7,806 nt of DNA from the NCBI GenBank assembly GCA_028276145.1, contig JAPYWX010000067.1, positions 1 to 7,806 of the forward strand. Reading direction: 5' to 3'. This document shows positions 1 through 5,898 of this stretch, one piece after another (positions within the stretch are counted from its first letter, which is position 1; each line of letters starts with the position of its first letter). The notes beneath the pieces were generated by a model that made no database searches, was not told the origin of the DNA, and saw only the letters and a program-made list of their open reading frames with translations. The DNA is from Spirochaetota bacterium (GTDB taxonomy: Bacteria; Spirochaetota; Brevinematia; DTOW01). The position numbers were made by a program, and so were the translations under genes.

Positions 1-873
1 CATGACTTTGGAATTCTCAGGATGAAGCTCAACCAGAACGATAATTCCGTCACCTGTTATGACATGAATTCCTTCATTGTCAATTTTAATAACTTCCCCA
101 GGTTTGCCACTAATGTGGCTATTTTGAGCCTTAACTTTGAGAACCTTAATATTTTTCCCTCTGAAGGTACACCATGCTTTGGGCCAGGCTATGTATGCTC
201 TAACTTTTCTTGATATATTTAGAGCACTGTCTTGCCAATCTATTCTTCCGTCTTCTTTGGTGACCATTTTTGTGAAAGTTGCACTTGAATGGTCTTGAGG
301 CTTAGGAACAAAGGAATTAGGGGAAGAAAGAAATTCAATAACACATTGGGATGATAGAATTGCTAGCTTCTCAGAAAGAGAGATATAGTCATCGTCTTCT
401 GATATGTCAATTTCTTTTTGTAGGACGATATCACCAGCATCCATGTTTTCGTTTAGGAAAAACAGGGTAGTGCCTGTTTTTTTGTCGCCGCTAAGTATAG
501 CGGCGTGAATAGGAGAAGGACCTCTATACTTAGGAAGTAACGAGGGATGAACCCCCAAACTACCGAGAGGTGGTATAGAAAAAACACTCTTAGGGATTAT
601 CTTACCATAATCACAAACAACGAATATGTCAAATTTTTTCTGTGCCAAGAAGTCAGCAAAATCAGGAGATTTTATATCCTCTCTGTCGCATACATCAATA
701 CCGTGTAGAAGTGCTAATTCCTTTACCGGCGTAGGTAACAAATTCTTACCTCTACCTTTCTCTTTGTCAGATTTCGTGACAACCAAATCTATAGAAAAAT
801 TACCACCTGATTTAAGAATATTTTCTAGAACCATCTTTGAAAAGTTCCCAGACCCGAAATAACAAACCTTCAT
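1..873 (-). CDS. fmt: Methionyl-tRNA formyltransferase, C-terminus cut by window edge
   Basis: This enzyme moves a formyl group from 10-formyltetrahydrofolate to Met-tRNA(fMet) in the cytoplasm, for translation initiation. The minus-strand frame is open for 291 codons from ATG at 873-871 and runs out of the window without a stop. E. coli Fmt has about 315 residues, so roughly 20-25 are missing. The N-terminal Rossmann-type domain starts MKVCYFGSGNF (family: VxFxGTxxF). The signature VHPSLLPKYRGPSPI at about 108-122 holds the catalytic His109, and MDAGD at 144-148 holds the catalytic Asp145. From about residue 205, the segment with GRIDW, then VRAYIAWPKAWCTF and ITGDGIIVLVELHPE, matches the C-terminal tRNA-binding domain. 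Residue 107 is Gly where the family has the catalytic Asn (NVH or NIH). No Shine-Dalgarno sequence precedes the ATG. The gene is divergent from guaA. The family call is firm; the odd residue is treated as a finding. Confidence 0.95.
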   Translation of the reverse strand, partial: MKVCYFGSGNFSKMVLENILKSGGNFSIDLVVTKSDKEKGRGKNLLPTPVKELALLHGIDVCDREDIKSPDFADFLAQKKFDIFVVCDYGKIIPKSVFSIPPLGSLGVHPSLLPKYRGPSPIHAAILSGDKKTGTTLFFLNENMDAGDIVLQKEIDISEDDDYISLSEKLAILSSQCVIEFLSSPNSFVPKPQDHSSATFTKMVTKEDGRIDWQDSALNISRKVRAYIAWPKAWCTFRGKNIKVLKVKAQNSHISGKPGEVIKIDNEGIHVITGDGIIVLVELHPENSKVM

Positions 874-1064
874 GTGAGTATATTAAATGTGTTTCCCTAA
901 AACTTTCTAAAACAATAGGATAGGTTTACACCCTCTCTACTTGCTAGAAAAACTTAAGCTAAAATTACTAAAACTAATTAGAATGCTACTCTTAAACACA
1001 AGGTTTTTCCCAACAGTCTCTCTTTATATGGTAAAATGAAGGGTTTCTTCTTCATAATTAGTAA
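874..1064. promoter_or_regulatory. Divergent fmt/guaA intergenic region, presumed promoters
   Basis: This 191-bp AT-rich gap separates two divergent genes, so it should carry both promoters. Toward guaA, TAAAAT at 1032-1037 is a possible -10 box, 27 bp before the ATG, but no convincing -35 is at the right distance. Toward fmt, TATACT on the minus strand lies 3 nt before the ATG, which is too close to act as its -10. No Shine-Dalgarno sequence is visible before either start. Positions 976-1003 resemble the GTGCTACTAAGCAC repeat found beyond msrAB. The regulatory role is inferred from position. Confidence 0.35.
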
Positions 1065-2597
1065 ATGATAGCGATAATTGATTTTGGCTCTCAGTACACT
1101 CAGCTTATAGCTAGGAGAATAAGAGAACTTGGGGTTTATGCTGAGATATTTCCCTATTCTATATCAAAGGAAGAACTTTTGAATAGCTCTAAAGAAAAGG
1201 TTGAGGGAATTGTTTTTTCTGGTGGTCCTGCTAGTGTTCTTGATGAAGATTCACCAAAGGTCAGCTTGGATTTTGTTAAATTGTTTGATGTCCCAATTCT
1301 TGGGATATGCTATGGAATGCAACTTTTGTCGTACTTGAATGGTGGTAAACTTGAAAAGTCTCTTTTCAGAGAGTATGGGTATACAGGATTGAGAATTATT
1401 GAAGATTCCATTCTATTTAAGGGTGTTCCTAGGGAAATTGTAGTTTGGATGAGTCATGGGGACTCCGTTGTTATTCCACCGAGTAATTTTAGAGTAACAT
1501 CAGTCACTGAAAATGGCATAATAGCAAGCCTAGAAAATACTAATGAAAGAATTTACCTTGTTCAGTTTCATCCGGAGGTATACCATACGCAGTACGGTAA
1601 AGAGATTTTGTCTAACTTTGTTTTCGGTGTTTGTAATGCTACTAAAGGTTGGTCACTAGAGAGGTTTATGAAGGAAGAGGAGGAGATTATAAAAAAGAAA
1701 GTTGGGAACAAAAGGGTCGTGATGGCTGTTAGTGGTGGTGTTGATTCTACTGTTATGGCTGTGTATCTAAGTAAAATTTTGGGTACTCAGCTTCTACCTA
1801 TATTTGTCAATACGGGTTTACTTAGGTTGAACGAAGAAAATGAAGTTATAGAAAACTTTAGGTCGTTGGGTATAGAGGTTAAGTATGTTGATGCTTCTGA
1901 TGAGTTTCTCTTTGCCTTGAAGGGTGTGAAGGATCCGGAGGAAAAAAGAAAAATCATTGGTAAGAAGTTTATAGAAGTTTTCTTTAGAGAGGCTGGGGAT
2001 ATAGAAATTTTGGCACAGGGTACGCTTTACCCTGATGTTATAGAAACATCTTCGGTTAAAGGTCCTTCTGCTACTATAAAAACGCATCATAACAGAGTAG
2101 CAGAGATAAGGAAACTAGAGAAAGAAGGTAAGATTTTAGAGCCTTTTAGGTTCCTTTTTAAGGATGAGGTTAGGGCTCTCGGGAGAGTTTTAGGGGTTCC
2201 TGAGAGGATAATAAACAGGCATCCGTTTCCTGGTCCGGGATTGGCTGTTAGGATAATGGGAGAAGTGACAAAAGAAAAACTTGATATTTTACGTAAAGCA
2301 GATTACATATTCATTGAGGAACTAAGGAATGATAACCTGTATGAAGAGGTTTGGCAGGCTTTTGCTGTACTTCTGTCTGATAAGGCTGTAGGTGTCATGG
2401 GTGATGAAAGAAGCTACGGAAATGTGATTGCTATTAGAGCTGTGACTAGTGTCGATGGTATGACAGCGGATTGGGCTAGGTTGCCACATGAATTTTTGAA
2501 TCGTGTTGCGAACAGAATTGTTAGAGAGGTTCCTGGAGTGACAAGAGTTGTTTACGATATTACATCAAAGCCACCTGCTACTATAGAGTGGGAGTGA
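1065..2597 (+). CDS. guaA: GMP synthase (glutamine-hydrolysing)
   Basis: Converts XMP to GMP using ATP and glutamine, the last step of de novo guanine nucleotide synthesis, in the cytoplasm. The protein has 510 residues, close to the usual 510-525. Residues 1-190 are a class I glutamine amidotransferase: FSGGPASV at 51-58, nucleophile Cys82 in GICYGMQL, and the triad partners His169 and Glu171 in QFHPE. Residues from about 195 to 385 form the ATP pyrophosphatase domain with the P-loop SGGVDS at 223-228. The C-terminal dimerisation domain contains HPFPGPGLAVRI and ends TSKPPATIEWE, the typical GuaA terminus. All catalytic residues are present. ATG at 1065 is chosen because IAIIDFGSQY directly after it matches the usual N-terminus. 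No Shine-Dalgarno sequence is seen upstream. A hairpin lies 14 bp beyond the stop. No guaB is in the window. Confidence 0.98.
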   Translation: MIAIIDFGSQYTQLIARRIRELGVYAEIFPYSISKEELLNSSKEKVEGIVFSGGPASVLDEDSPKVSLDFVKLFDVPILGICYGMQLLSYLNGGKLEKSLFREYGYTGLRIIEDSILFKGVPREIVVWMSHGDSVVIPPSNFRVTSVTENGIIASLENTNERIYLVQFHPEVYHTQYGKEILSNFVFGVCNATKGWSLERFMKEEEEIIKKKVGNKRVVMAVSGGVDSTVMAVYLSKILGTQLLPIFVNTGLLRLNEENEVIENFRSLGIEVKYVDASDEFLFALKGVKDPEEKRKIIGKKFIEVFFREAGDIEILAQGTLYPDVIETSSVKGPSATIKTHHNRVAEIRKLEKEGKILEPFRFLFKDEVRALGRVLGVPERIINRHPFPGPGLAVRIMGEVTKEKLDILRKADYIFIEELRNDNLYEEVWQAFAVLLSDKAVGVMGDERSYGNVIAIRAVTSVDGMTADWARLPHEFLNRVANRIVREVPGVTRVVYDITSKPPATIEWE

Positions 2598-2611
2598 TTC
2601 TCTAAATGTTT

Positions 2612-2632
2612 AAGAGAGACTTCGTCTCTCTT
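2612..2632 (+). terminator. Hairpin after guaA, probable terminator
   Basis: A perfect 9-bp stem, AAGAGAGAC (2612-2620) and GTCTCTCTT (2624-2632), closes on a TTC triloop. It begins 14 bp after the guaA stop and is followed by CAATATTT, not a clean T-run. Its position suggests transcription termination or 3'-end protection of guaA mRNA, and it could also serve the converging permease gene. It belongs to the triloop hairpin family described in the findings. Confidence 0.6.
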
Positions 2633-2653
2633 CAATATTTAAGTAAAACTGCT

Positions 2654-2671
2654 AGAGGCTTAGCCTCTTTT
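2654..2671. terminator. Second hairpin in the guaA/permease convergent gap
   Basis: AGAGGC (2654-2659), loop TTA, and GCCTCT (2663-2668) form a 6-bp stem whose 3' end runs into TTTT. On the minus strand the hairpin is followed, after a few bases, by AGTTTTAC, so it could terminate from either side. Together with the preceding hairpin it probably separates the two convergent transcripts. The stem is short, so confidence is moderate. Confidence 0.5.
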
Positions 2672-2731
2672 AACTTCCTAGGATAGTTGAATTAAATGTA
2701 TTTGCTATGAAAGAGAGAATCCCCTGGTAGT

Positions 2732-4216
2732 TTAGATTAGATAACTTACTATTGCGACGTATACACCTAGTATGAGTGCGTAAGATATACAGATAGGTAG
2801 AGTTATTTTTAGTATTTCTTTCTCATTCCCGCCTAAGTTTACAGCTGAAGATGCTACGGCTATGTTTTGCGGTGAAATCATTTTACCTGCTGTTGCTCCA
2901 GAGGTGTTTGATGCTACTATCCAAGGTACATCGAGTCCGACCTTCCTAGCAGTTTCTTTTTGTAGATTACCTAACAGTATGTTAGAACTTGTGTCACTTC
3001 CTGTGATGAATGTTCCGAGTGCACCAACGAGTGGTGAGAAGAAGGGATATGCTTTTCCGGATAGGAGAGCAATTATCAATGCTGCACTTGTTATCATTCC
3101 TGTGTTACCCATTATCTTAGCTATTGTTACTATACTCAGTATTGTTAGAGCACTCCACTTTAGTTTATCTGCTGTTGTGAATAGTGTAGAAAGTATTTCT
3201 TTCATTTTTGCACCTTGTATTTTAGCTCCTATTATTGAGGCTAACAGTAGTAATGTACCTGGCGTTGTTAGCCAATCAATTTTAACGAAATGTTCTTCAC
3301 CTAGCACAAGCTTTATTGTAAATGGATATTCTTTAAGAAATTCAAAGTTGAAGACTCTTGTTAATATTATGAGAGCAAAGAGTATTATGTAGTTTGATGT
3401 TGCACTTAATAGTCCTGAGAAGTCCATTGATTTGTTTTTTGCGTACTTTATCAATACTATTGTTGTTATGGCTCCTAAGCTTCCTAATACGGCTACAAGT
3501 TCAGGCCCTACAAATAGTCCTACGATTGTTTGAATTAGTGTGAAAGAAGCGCCTATTATGATTGAGTCAGGAATAGAAGCTTTTATTCCCTTGAAGCCTT
3601 CATTGGATATTATGGCTATTGCTAGTGGTATTATCAGTGAGAATGGTATAAGCTGGATTACTACATACTTTGTTAAAATCATTAGAGGTTCAGAAGTTAG
3701 ATTACTTAAAACTATTACAGGTAATCCCAATGCTCCGAATGCAACAGGTACTGAGTTAGCAACTAACGATATTATTGCTGCCTTTATGGGGTTCAGTCCT
3801 AGGGAAACCAATATTCCTGTTGGTATTGCTACGGCTGTTCCGAATCCTGCCACACTCTCCAAAAATCCGCCAAATCCAAATGCTATTATTACAGCTTGGA
3901 CATTCTTATCTGGTGTTACAGAAACGAGAAATCTTTTTATTACCTCAATTGCTCCTGTTTTTATGCTTATGAAATATGTGAATACTGCTGCAAAAACAAC
4001 CCATATTATTGGAATTATTGATATGATTATGGCTTCAATTATTGAGATACCAAAGATTTTTATATCTTGGCTCCAAAATAAGGAAAGAAATATTACTATT
4101 GGTACTGTACCTAGAGTTATCCAGTGCATTTTTATGTTTGTTCGTAGTATCCCGAAAGCTAATATTAGGAATGGTATGAAACTAAGGACGCCTAGAATTA
4201 TATCTCTTACCTCCAT
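2732..4216 (-). CDS. L-lactate permease family transporter (LctP/LldP)
   Basis: An inner-membrane transporter of the LctP family, whose studied members take up L-lactate, D-lactate or glycolate with protons. The protein has 494 residues, rather shorter than the roughly 530-560 usual for LldP/GlcA, and is hydrophobic throughout with about a dozen predicted membrane segments. Family signatures are FGFGGFLESVAGFGTAVAIP at about 113-132, GSDTSSNILLGNLQ at 406-419, and GKMISPQNIAVASSA at 444-458. The ATG at 4216 is kept because MEVRDIILGVLSFIPF leads straight into the first membrane helix. A GGGG stretch lies about 12 nt upstream. The gene stands alone: no lactate dehydrogenase or lld regulator is next to it, so the substrate is inferred from family only. 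It converges with guaA. The long plus-strand frames inside it are antisense shadows. Confidence 0.93.
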   Translation of the reverse strand: MEVRDIILGVLSFIPFLILAFGILRTNIKMHWITLGTVPIVIFLSLFWSQDIKIFGISIIEAIIISIIPIIWVVFAAVFTYFISIKTGAIEVIKRFLVSVTPDKNVQAVIIAFGFGGFLESVAGFGTAVAIPTGILVSLGLNPIKAAIISLVANSVPVAFGALGLPVIVLSNLTSEPLMILTKYVVIQLIPFSLIIPLAIAIISNEGFKGIKASIPDSIIIGASFTLIQTIVGLFVGPELVAVLGSLGAITTIVLIKYAKNKSMDFSGLLSATSNYIILFALIILTRVFNFEFLKEYPFTIKLVLGEEHFVKIDWLTTPGTLLLLASIIGAKIQGAKMKEILSTLFTTADKLKWSALTILSIVTIAKIMGNTGMITSAALIIALLSGKAYPFFSPLVGALGTFITGSDTSSNILLGNLQKETARKVGLDVPWIVASNTSGATAGKMISPQNIAVASSAVNLGGNEKEILKITLPICISYALILGVYVAIVSYLI

Positions 4217-4282
4217 ATACCCATACCCCTTTAAGTAAAGATATTGAAACGAAATTTTAGTTGATTGAATGATTTTTTTACT

Positions 4283-4316
4283 AGTTTAATGGAGGAGGCT
4301 ATGCCTCCCTTAAACT
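4283..4316. repeat. Bipartite hairpin upstream of the permease gene
   Basis: The inner stem GGAGGC (4294-4299), loop TAT, GCCTCC (4303-4308) is enclosed by a second stem, AGTTTAA (4283-4289) with TTAAACT (4310-4316). Unpaired TGGA on one side faces C on the other. It sits about 67 bp upstream of the permease ATG, so on the minus strand it lies in or before that gene's leader. The inner part is the same triloop type as the hairpins after guaA and msrAB, yet here it is not at a gene end. Confidence 0.6.
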
Positions 4317-4363
4317 TATAAAGAAGAAGTTCTAAATTAGAATTATGTGCTTCAAATACTTGA

Positions 4364-4409
4364 TTGAGAAGGTGCTATTAAGCACCTTCTCAACTACCTT
4401 TGTTTTTTT
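4364..4409 (+). terminator. Strong 12-bp hairpin with downstream T-run
   Basis: TTGAGAAGGTGC (4364-4375), loop TATTAA, and GCACCTTCTCAA (4382-4393) form a perfect 12-bp stem, the longest in the window. Nine bases later a run of seven T begins (4403-4409). The stem contains GTGCTATTAAGCAC, the core of the repeats near 5721. No plus-strand gene precedes it, as the nearest gene runs the other way. It may terminate an unseen small RNA or be a mobile-type repeat. The T-run is farther from the stem than in a standard intrinsic terminator. Confidence 0.45.
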
Positions 4410-4480
4410 GTTGGTATGCTTCGTATCCTAACACACTATATTTTTTTAAGAAATTGCTGTTAAGCCCACACAGTGCTTGA

Positions 4481-4498
4481 GCATTTGATTAAAAATGC
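4481..4498. repeat. Small inverted repeat
   Basis: GCATTT (4481-4486), spacer GATTAA, and AAATGC (4493-4498) form a 6-bp stem directly before the ATTACTTTCAGTAGTC element. It is short and AT-rich, and may be fortuitous. Confidence 0.3.
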
Positions 4499-4525
4499 GC
4501 TATAAATTACTTTCAGTAGTCTCAC
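4497..4525 (+). repeat. Copy 1 of composite element GYGCTAT...ATTACTTTYAGTAGTCYCAC
   Basis: GCGCTATAA followed by ATTACTTTCAGTAGTCTCAC (4506-4525) aligns with GTGCTATTAAGTAC and ATTACTTTTAGTAGTCCCAC at 5755-5788. The 20-bp portion matches at 18 positions, and both differences are C/T changes. The flanking GYGCTAT is shared too, apart from a gap of about five bases. The two copies lie on either side of msrAB in the same orientation. The function is unknown. Confidence 0.6.
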
Positions 4526-4540
4526 CTGTTAGCTTGAATA

Positions 4541-4554
4541 GCACTAATTAGTGC
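4541..4554. repeat. Perfect 14-bp palindrome GCACTAATTAGTGC
   Basis: An uninterrupted two-fold symmetric sequence 121 bp upstream of the msrAB start. A continuous palindrome of this size is typical of an operator for a dimeric repressor and is too tight for a good RNA hairpin. It shares the GCAC/GTGC half-site with the inverted repeat at 4606-4624. The operator role is inference. Confidence 0.4.
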
Positions 4555-4605
4555 AAGGTGCAATGAAGAAAAACTTGCTTAGGCATTTCAATTAAATAAA
4601 GTGTA

Positions 4606-4624
4606 ATAAGCACTTAGTGCTTAT
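4606..4624. repeat. Inverted repeat ATAAGCAC-TTA-GTGCTTAT upstream of msrAB
   Basis: An 8-bp perfect stem with a TTA triloop, ending 51 bp before the msrAB start codon. Its position fits an operator near the promoter or a leader hairpin. The arms repeat the AGCAC/GTGCT word found across this gap and in the array at 5721-5771. Confidence 0.45.
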
Positions 4625-4675
4625 AGGTGCTAGGGACTCTGGATTTTTGGGAAATAATTTAGTAATCTTTTAAGT

Positions 4676-5674
4676 ATGAAAGAGAAGATAGCAACTTTTG
4701 CGGGTGGATGTTTTTGGTGTATGGAGGAGGCTTTTAGCCAATATGAAGGGGTTTTAAGTGTTACACCGGGGTATTCTGGTGGTTTTGTTGAGTTTCCTAC
4801 TTATGAAGAAGTTTGTTATGGCAATACTGGGCATAGGGAAGCGGTACAAGTTAGGTATGATGAGGATGTTGTATCTTATGAAGAACTTTTAGGTGTTTTC
4901 TTTACTAACATTGACCCAACTAATCCTGAAGGGCAATTTAGCGATATTGGTGAACAATACAAGACTGCTATATTTTATCATGATGAGAACCAGAGAGATT
5001 TAGCTTATAAGGTAATAGACATTATTGAGAAGTCTGGAATATTCGGCAAGAAGATATGTGTTGATGTTCTACCGTTCAAGAATTTCTATCCTGCTGAGGA
5101 TTATCATGTTAATTTCTATAAAACTAATCCTATTAGGTATTGTTTCTACAAGGAGATGTCTGGTAGGAAAAAATTTATAGAAAAGTATTGGAAGGAACAG
5201 AATATTCTCAATCTGCCTAAAAAGAAACTAAATCCTAAGTATCTGAAAGCTGATTTTAGTAAATTGTCGGAACTTCAATATAAAGTTGTCAAGGAGTCAT
5301 GTACTGAGCCACCTTTTAGAAATGAGTATTACAATAATCATGAAGAAGGGATATATGTTGATGTGGTTTCTGGTGAGCCATTGTTCGCTTCTATACATAA
5401 GTTTGATTCTGGTACCGGTTGGCCGAGCTTCTACAAGCCTCTAGAAGAGGATAACATAGTTTATAGGTTAGATTATAGCCATGGTATGGTAAGAGTTGAG
5501 ATACGAAGCAAACATGGTGATTCTCATCTGGGACATGTTTTTGATGATGGTCCTGAGCCTACGGGGCTTAGGTATTGTGTAAACTCAGCAGCTCTAAGGT
5601 TTATACCTTACGAGAAGCTAGAAGAAGAAGGGTATGGTGAGTACAAATATCTCTTTGAAAAGAGTAAGAAATAG
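4676..5674 (+). CDS. msrAB: Bifunctional peptide methionine sulfoxide reductase MsrA-MsrB
   Basis: Reduces both S- and R-epimers of methionine sulfoxide in oxidised proteins; electrons normally come from thioredoxin. The MsrA part covers residues 1 to about 160: GGCFWC with catalytic Cys12, TGHREAVQVRYD at 51-62, a GQFSDIGEQYKTAIFY stretch, and EDYHVNFY. Cys156 is a candidate resolving residue. A linker of about 40 residues leads to MsrB at about 195-327: TEPPFRNEY, KFDSGTGWPSFY at 242-253, HGDSHLGHVFDDGP, and catalytic Cys301 in RYCVNSAALRF. The MsrB is the zinc-free type, without the paired CxxC motifs. Thr247 stands where many MsrBs have a resolving Cys; Cys209 might substitute. No signal peptide, so probably cytoplasmic. 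No Shine-Dalgarno sequence precedes the ATG, but the conserved KIATFAGGCFWC start fixes it. Transcribed alone between two repeat-rich gaps. Confidence 0.97.
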   Translation: MKEKIATFAGGCFWCMEEAFSQYEGVLSVTPGYSGGFVEFPTYEEVCYGNTGHREAVQVRYDEDVVSYEELLGVFFTNIDPTNPEGQFSDIGEQYKTAIFYHDENQRDLAYKVIDIIEKSGIFGKKICVDVLPFKNFYPAEDYHVNFYKTNPIRYCFYKEMSGRKKFIEKYWKEQNILNLPKKKLNPKYLKADFSKLSELQYKVVKESCTEPPFRNEYYNNHEEGIYVDVVSGEPLFASIHKFDSGTGWPSFYKPLEEDNIVYRLDYSHGMVRVEIRSKHGDSHLGHVFDDGPEPTGLRYCVNSAALRFIPYEKLEEEGYGEYKYLFEKSKK

Positions 5675-5680
5675 AAAACT

Positions 5681-5705
5681 TTAAGAGAGGCTTTGCCTCT
5701 CTTAA
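5681..5705 (+). terminator. Hairpin after msrAB, probable terminator
   Basis: TTAAGAGAGGC (5681-5691), loop TTT, and GCCTCTCTTAA (5695-5705) form a perfect 11-bp stem starting 7 bp after the msrAB stop. It lacks a T-tract beyond the stem (CTCTCC follows), so it may act as a terminator aided by other factors or as a 3'-end stabiliser. In sequence it is very close to the guaA hairpin. Confidence 0.6.
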
Positions 5706-5720
5706 CTCTCCAATTAGAAA

Positions 5721-5771
5721 GTGCTACTAAGCACAATGTGCTACTAAGTACAACGTGCTATTAAGTACATT
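5721..5771 (+). repeat. Three tandem 17-bp repeats
   Basis: The units are GTGCTACTAAGCACAAT (5721-5737), GTGCTACTAAGTACAAC (5738-5754) and GTGCTATTAAGTACATT (5755-5771), abutting without spacers. Most unit differences are C/T changes. Unit 1 is itself an inverted repeat (GTGCT, ACTA, AGCAC); in units 2 and 3 one arm base is changed. The core recurs in the 12-bp hairpin at 4364-4393. The absence of spacers rules out a CRISPR array. Possible roles are a multi-site operator or a mobile repeat; neither is shown. Confidence 0.8.
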
Positions 5772-5788
5772 ACTTTTAGTAGTCCCAC
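5769..5788 (+). repeat. Copy 2 of ATTACTTTYAGTAGTCYCAC element
   Basis: ATTACTTTTAGTAGTCCCAC matches 18 of 20 bases of the copy at 4506-4525. It follows the third tandem unit, overlapping it by three bases, just as copy 1 follows GCGCTATAA. The conserved order of the two modules implies a single composite repeat duplicated around msrAB. Confidence 0.6.
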
Positions 5789-5806
5789 TGCCCGTCCATT
5801 TTATTA

Positions 5807-5827
5807 TTGTAAAGCTTCGCTTTACAA
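5807..5827. repeat. Triloop hairpin TTGTAAAGC-TTC-GCTTTACAA
   Basis: A perfect 9-bp stem closed by TTC, 71 bp before the proposed start of the LysM protein. It shares the GC-TTC-GC tip with the other hairpins of this window but has an unrelated lower stem. It could be a second terminator for msrAB transcription or a leader structure of the next gene. Confidence 0.5.
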
Positions 5828-5898
5828 CCAAGGATAACACCTATATAGTCGTTAAGAAGGTTTTATAAAGATGTTTCCGTTTCCGAAATAATATTAAA

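Larger units (their letters stand above)
4217..4675. other. 459-bp gene-free region rich in hairpins and repeats
   Basis: The space between the divergent permease and msrAB genes holds no convincing reading frame. It contains at least five inverted repeats, entered separately where clear, and two T-runs, at 4403-4409 and about 4441-4447. The 5-mer GTGCT or its complement AGCAC occurs eight times by my count (4347, 4372, 4381, 4473, 4540, 4609, 4617, 4627). Promoters for both flanking genes should lie here. TTGCTT at 4575-4580 with TAAAGT at 4597-4602 is a possible weak msrAB promoter. No Shine-Dalgarno sequence precedes msrAB. A structured small RNA is possible but unproven. Confidence 0.6.

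Noticed and set aside
626..862. 78-codon plus-strand frame at the fmt 5' end
   Set aside because: It lies opposite the conserved fmt N-terminal domain and has no features of its own.
2862..3392. 176-codon plus-strand frame opposite the permease gene
   Set aside because: Same reason: a shadow of the conserved C-terminal half of the transporter.
3540..4238. 232-codon plus-strand reading frame opposite the permease gene
   Set aside because: It is the complement of conserved LctP-family sequence, shows no recognisable domain, and has no Shine-Dalgarno. The minus-strand frame holds all the family motifs.
4411..4430. Another triloop hairpin around GGTATGCTTCGTATCC
   Set aside because: Only four pairs including one G-T wobble, then a mismatch; too weak to list with the others.
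4217..4675. Hidden short protein or tRNA gene in the long gap
   Set aside because: No reading frame with a start signal of useful length and no tRNA-like cloverleaf or T-loop sequence was found by eye.
5721..5771. CRISPR array
   Set aside because: Units abut with no spacers, are only 17 bp long, and no cas gene is nearby.
5871..5891. Six-codon frame MFPFPK just before the LysM gene, as a leader peptide or the true start
   Set aside because: It is out of frame with the LysM protein, has no ribosome binding site, and such short frames arise by chance.
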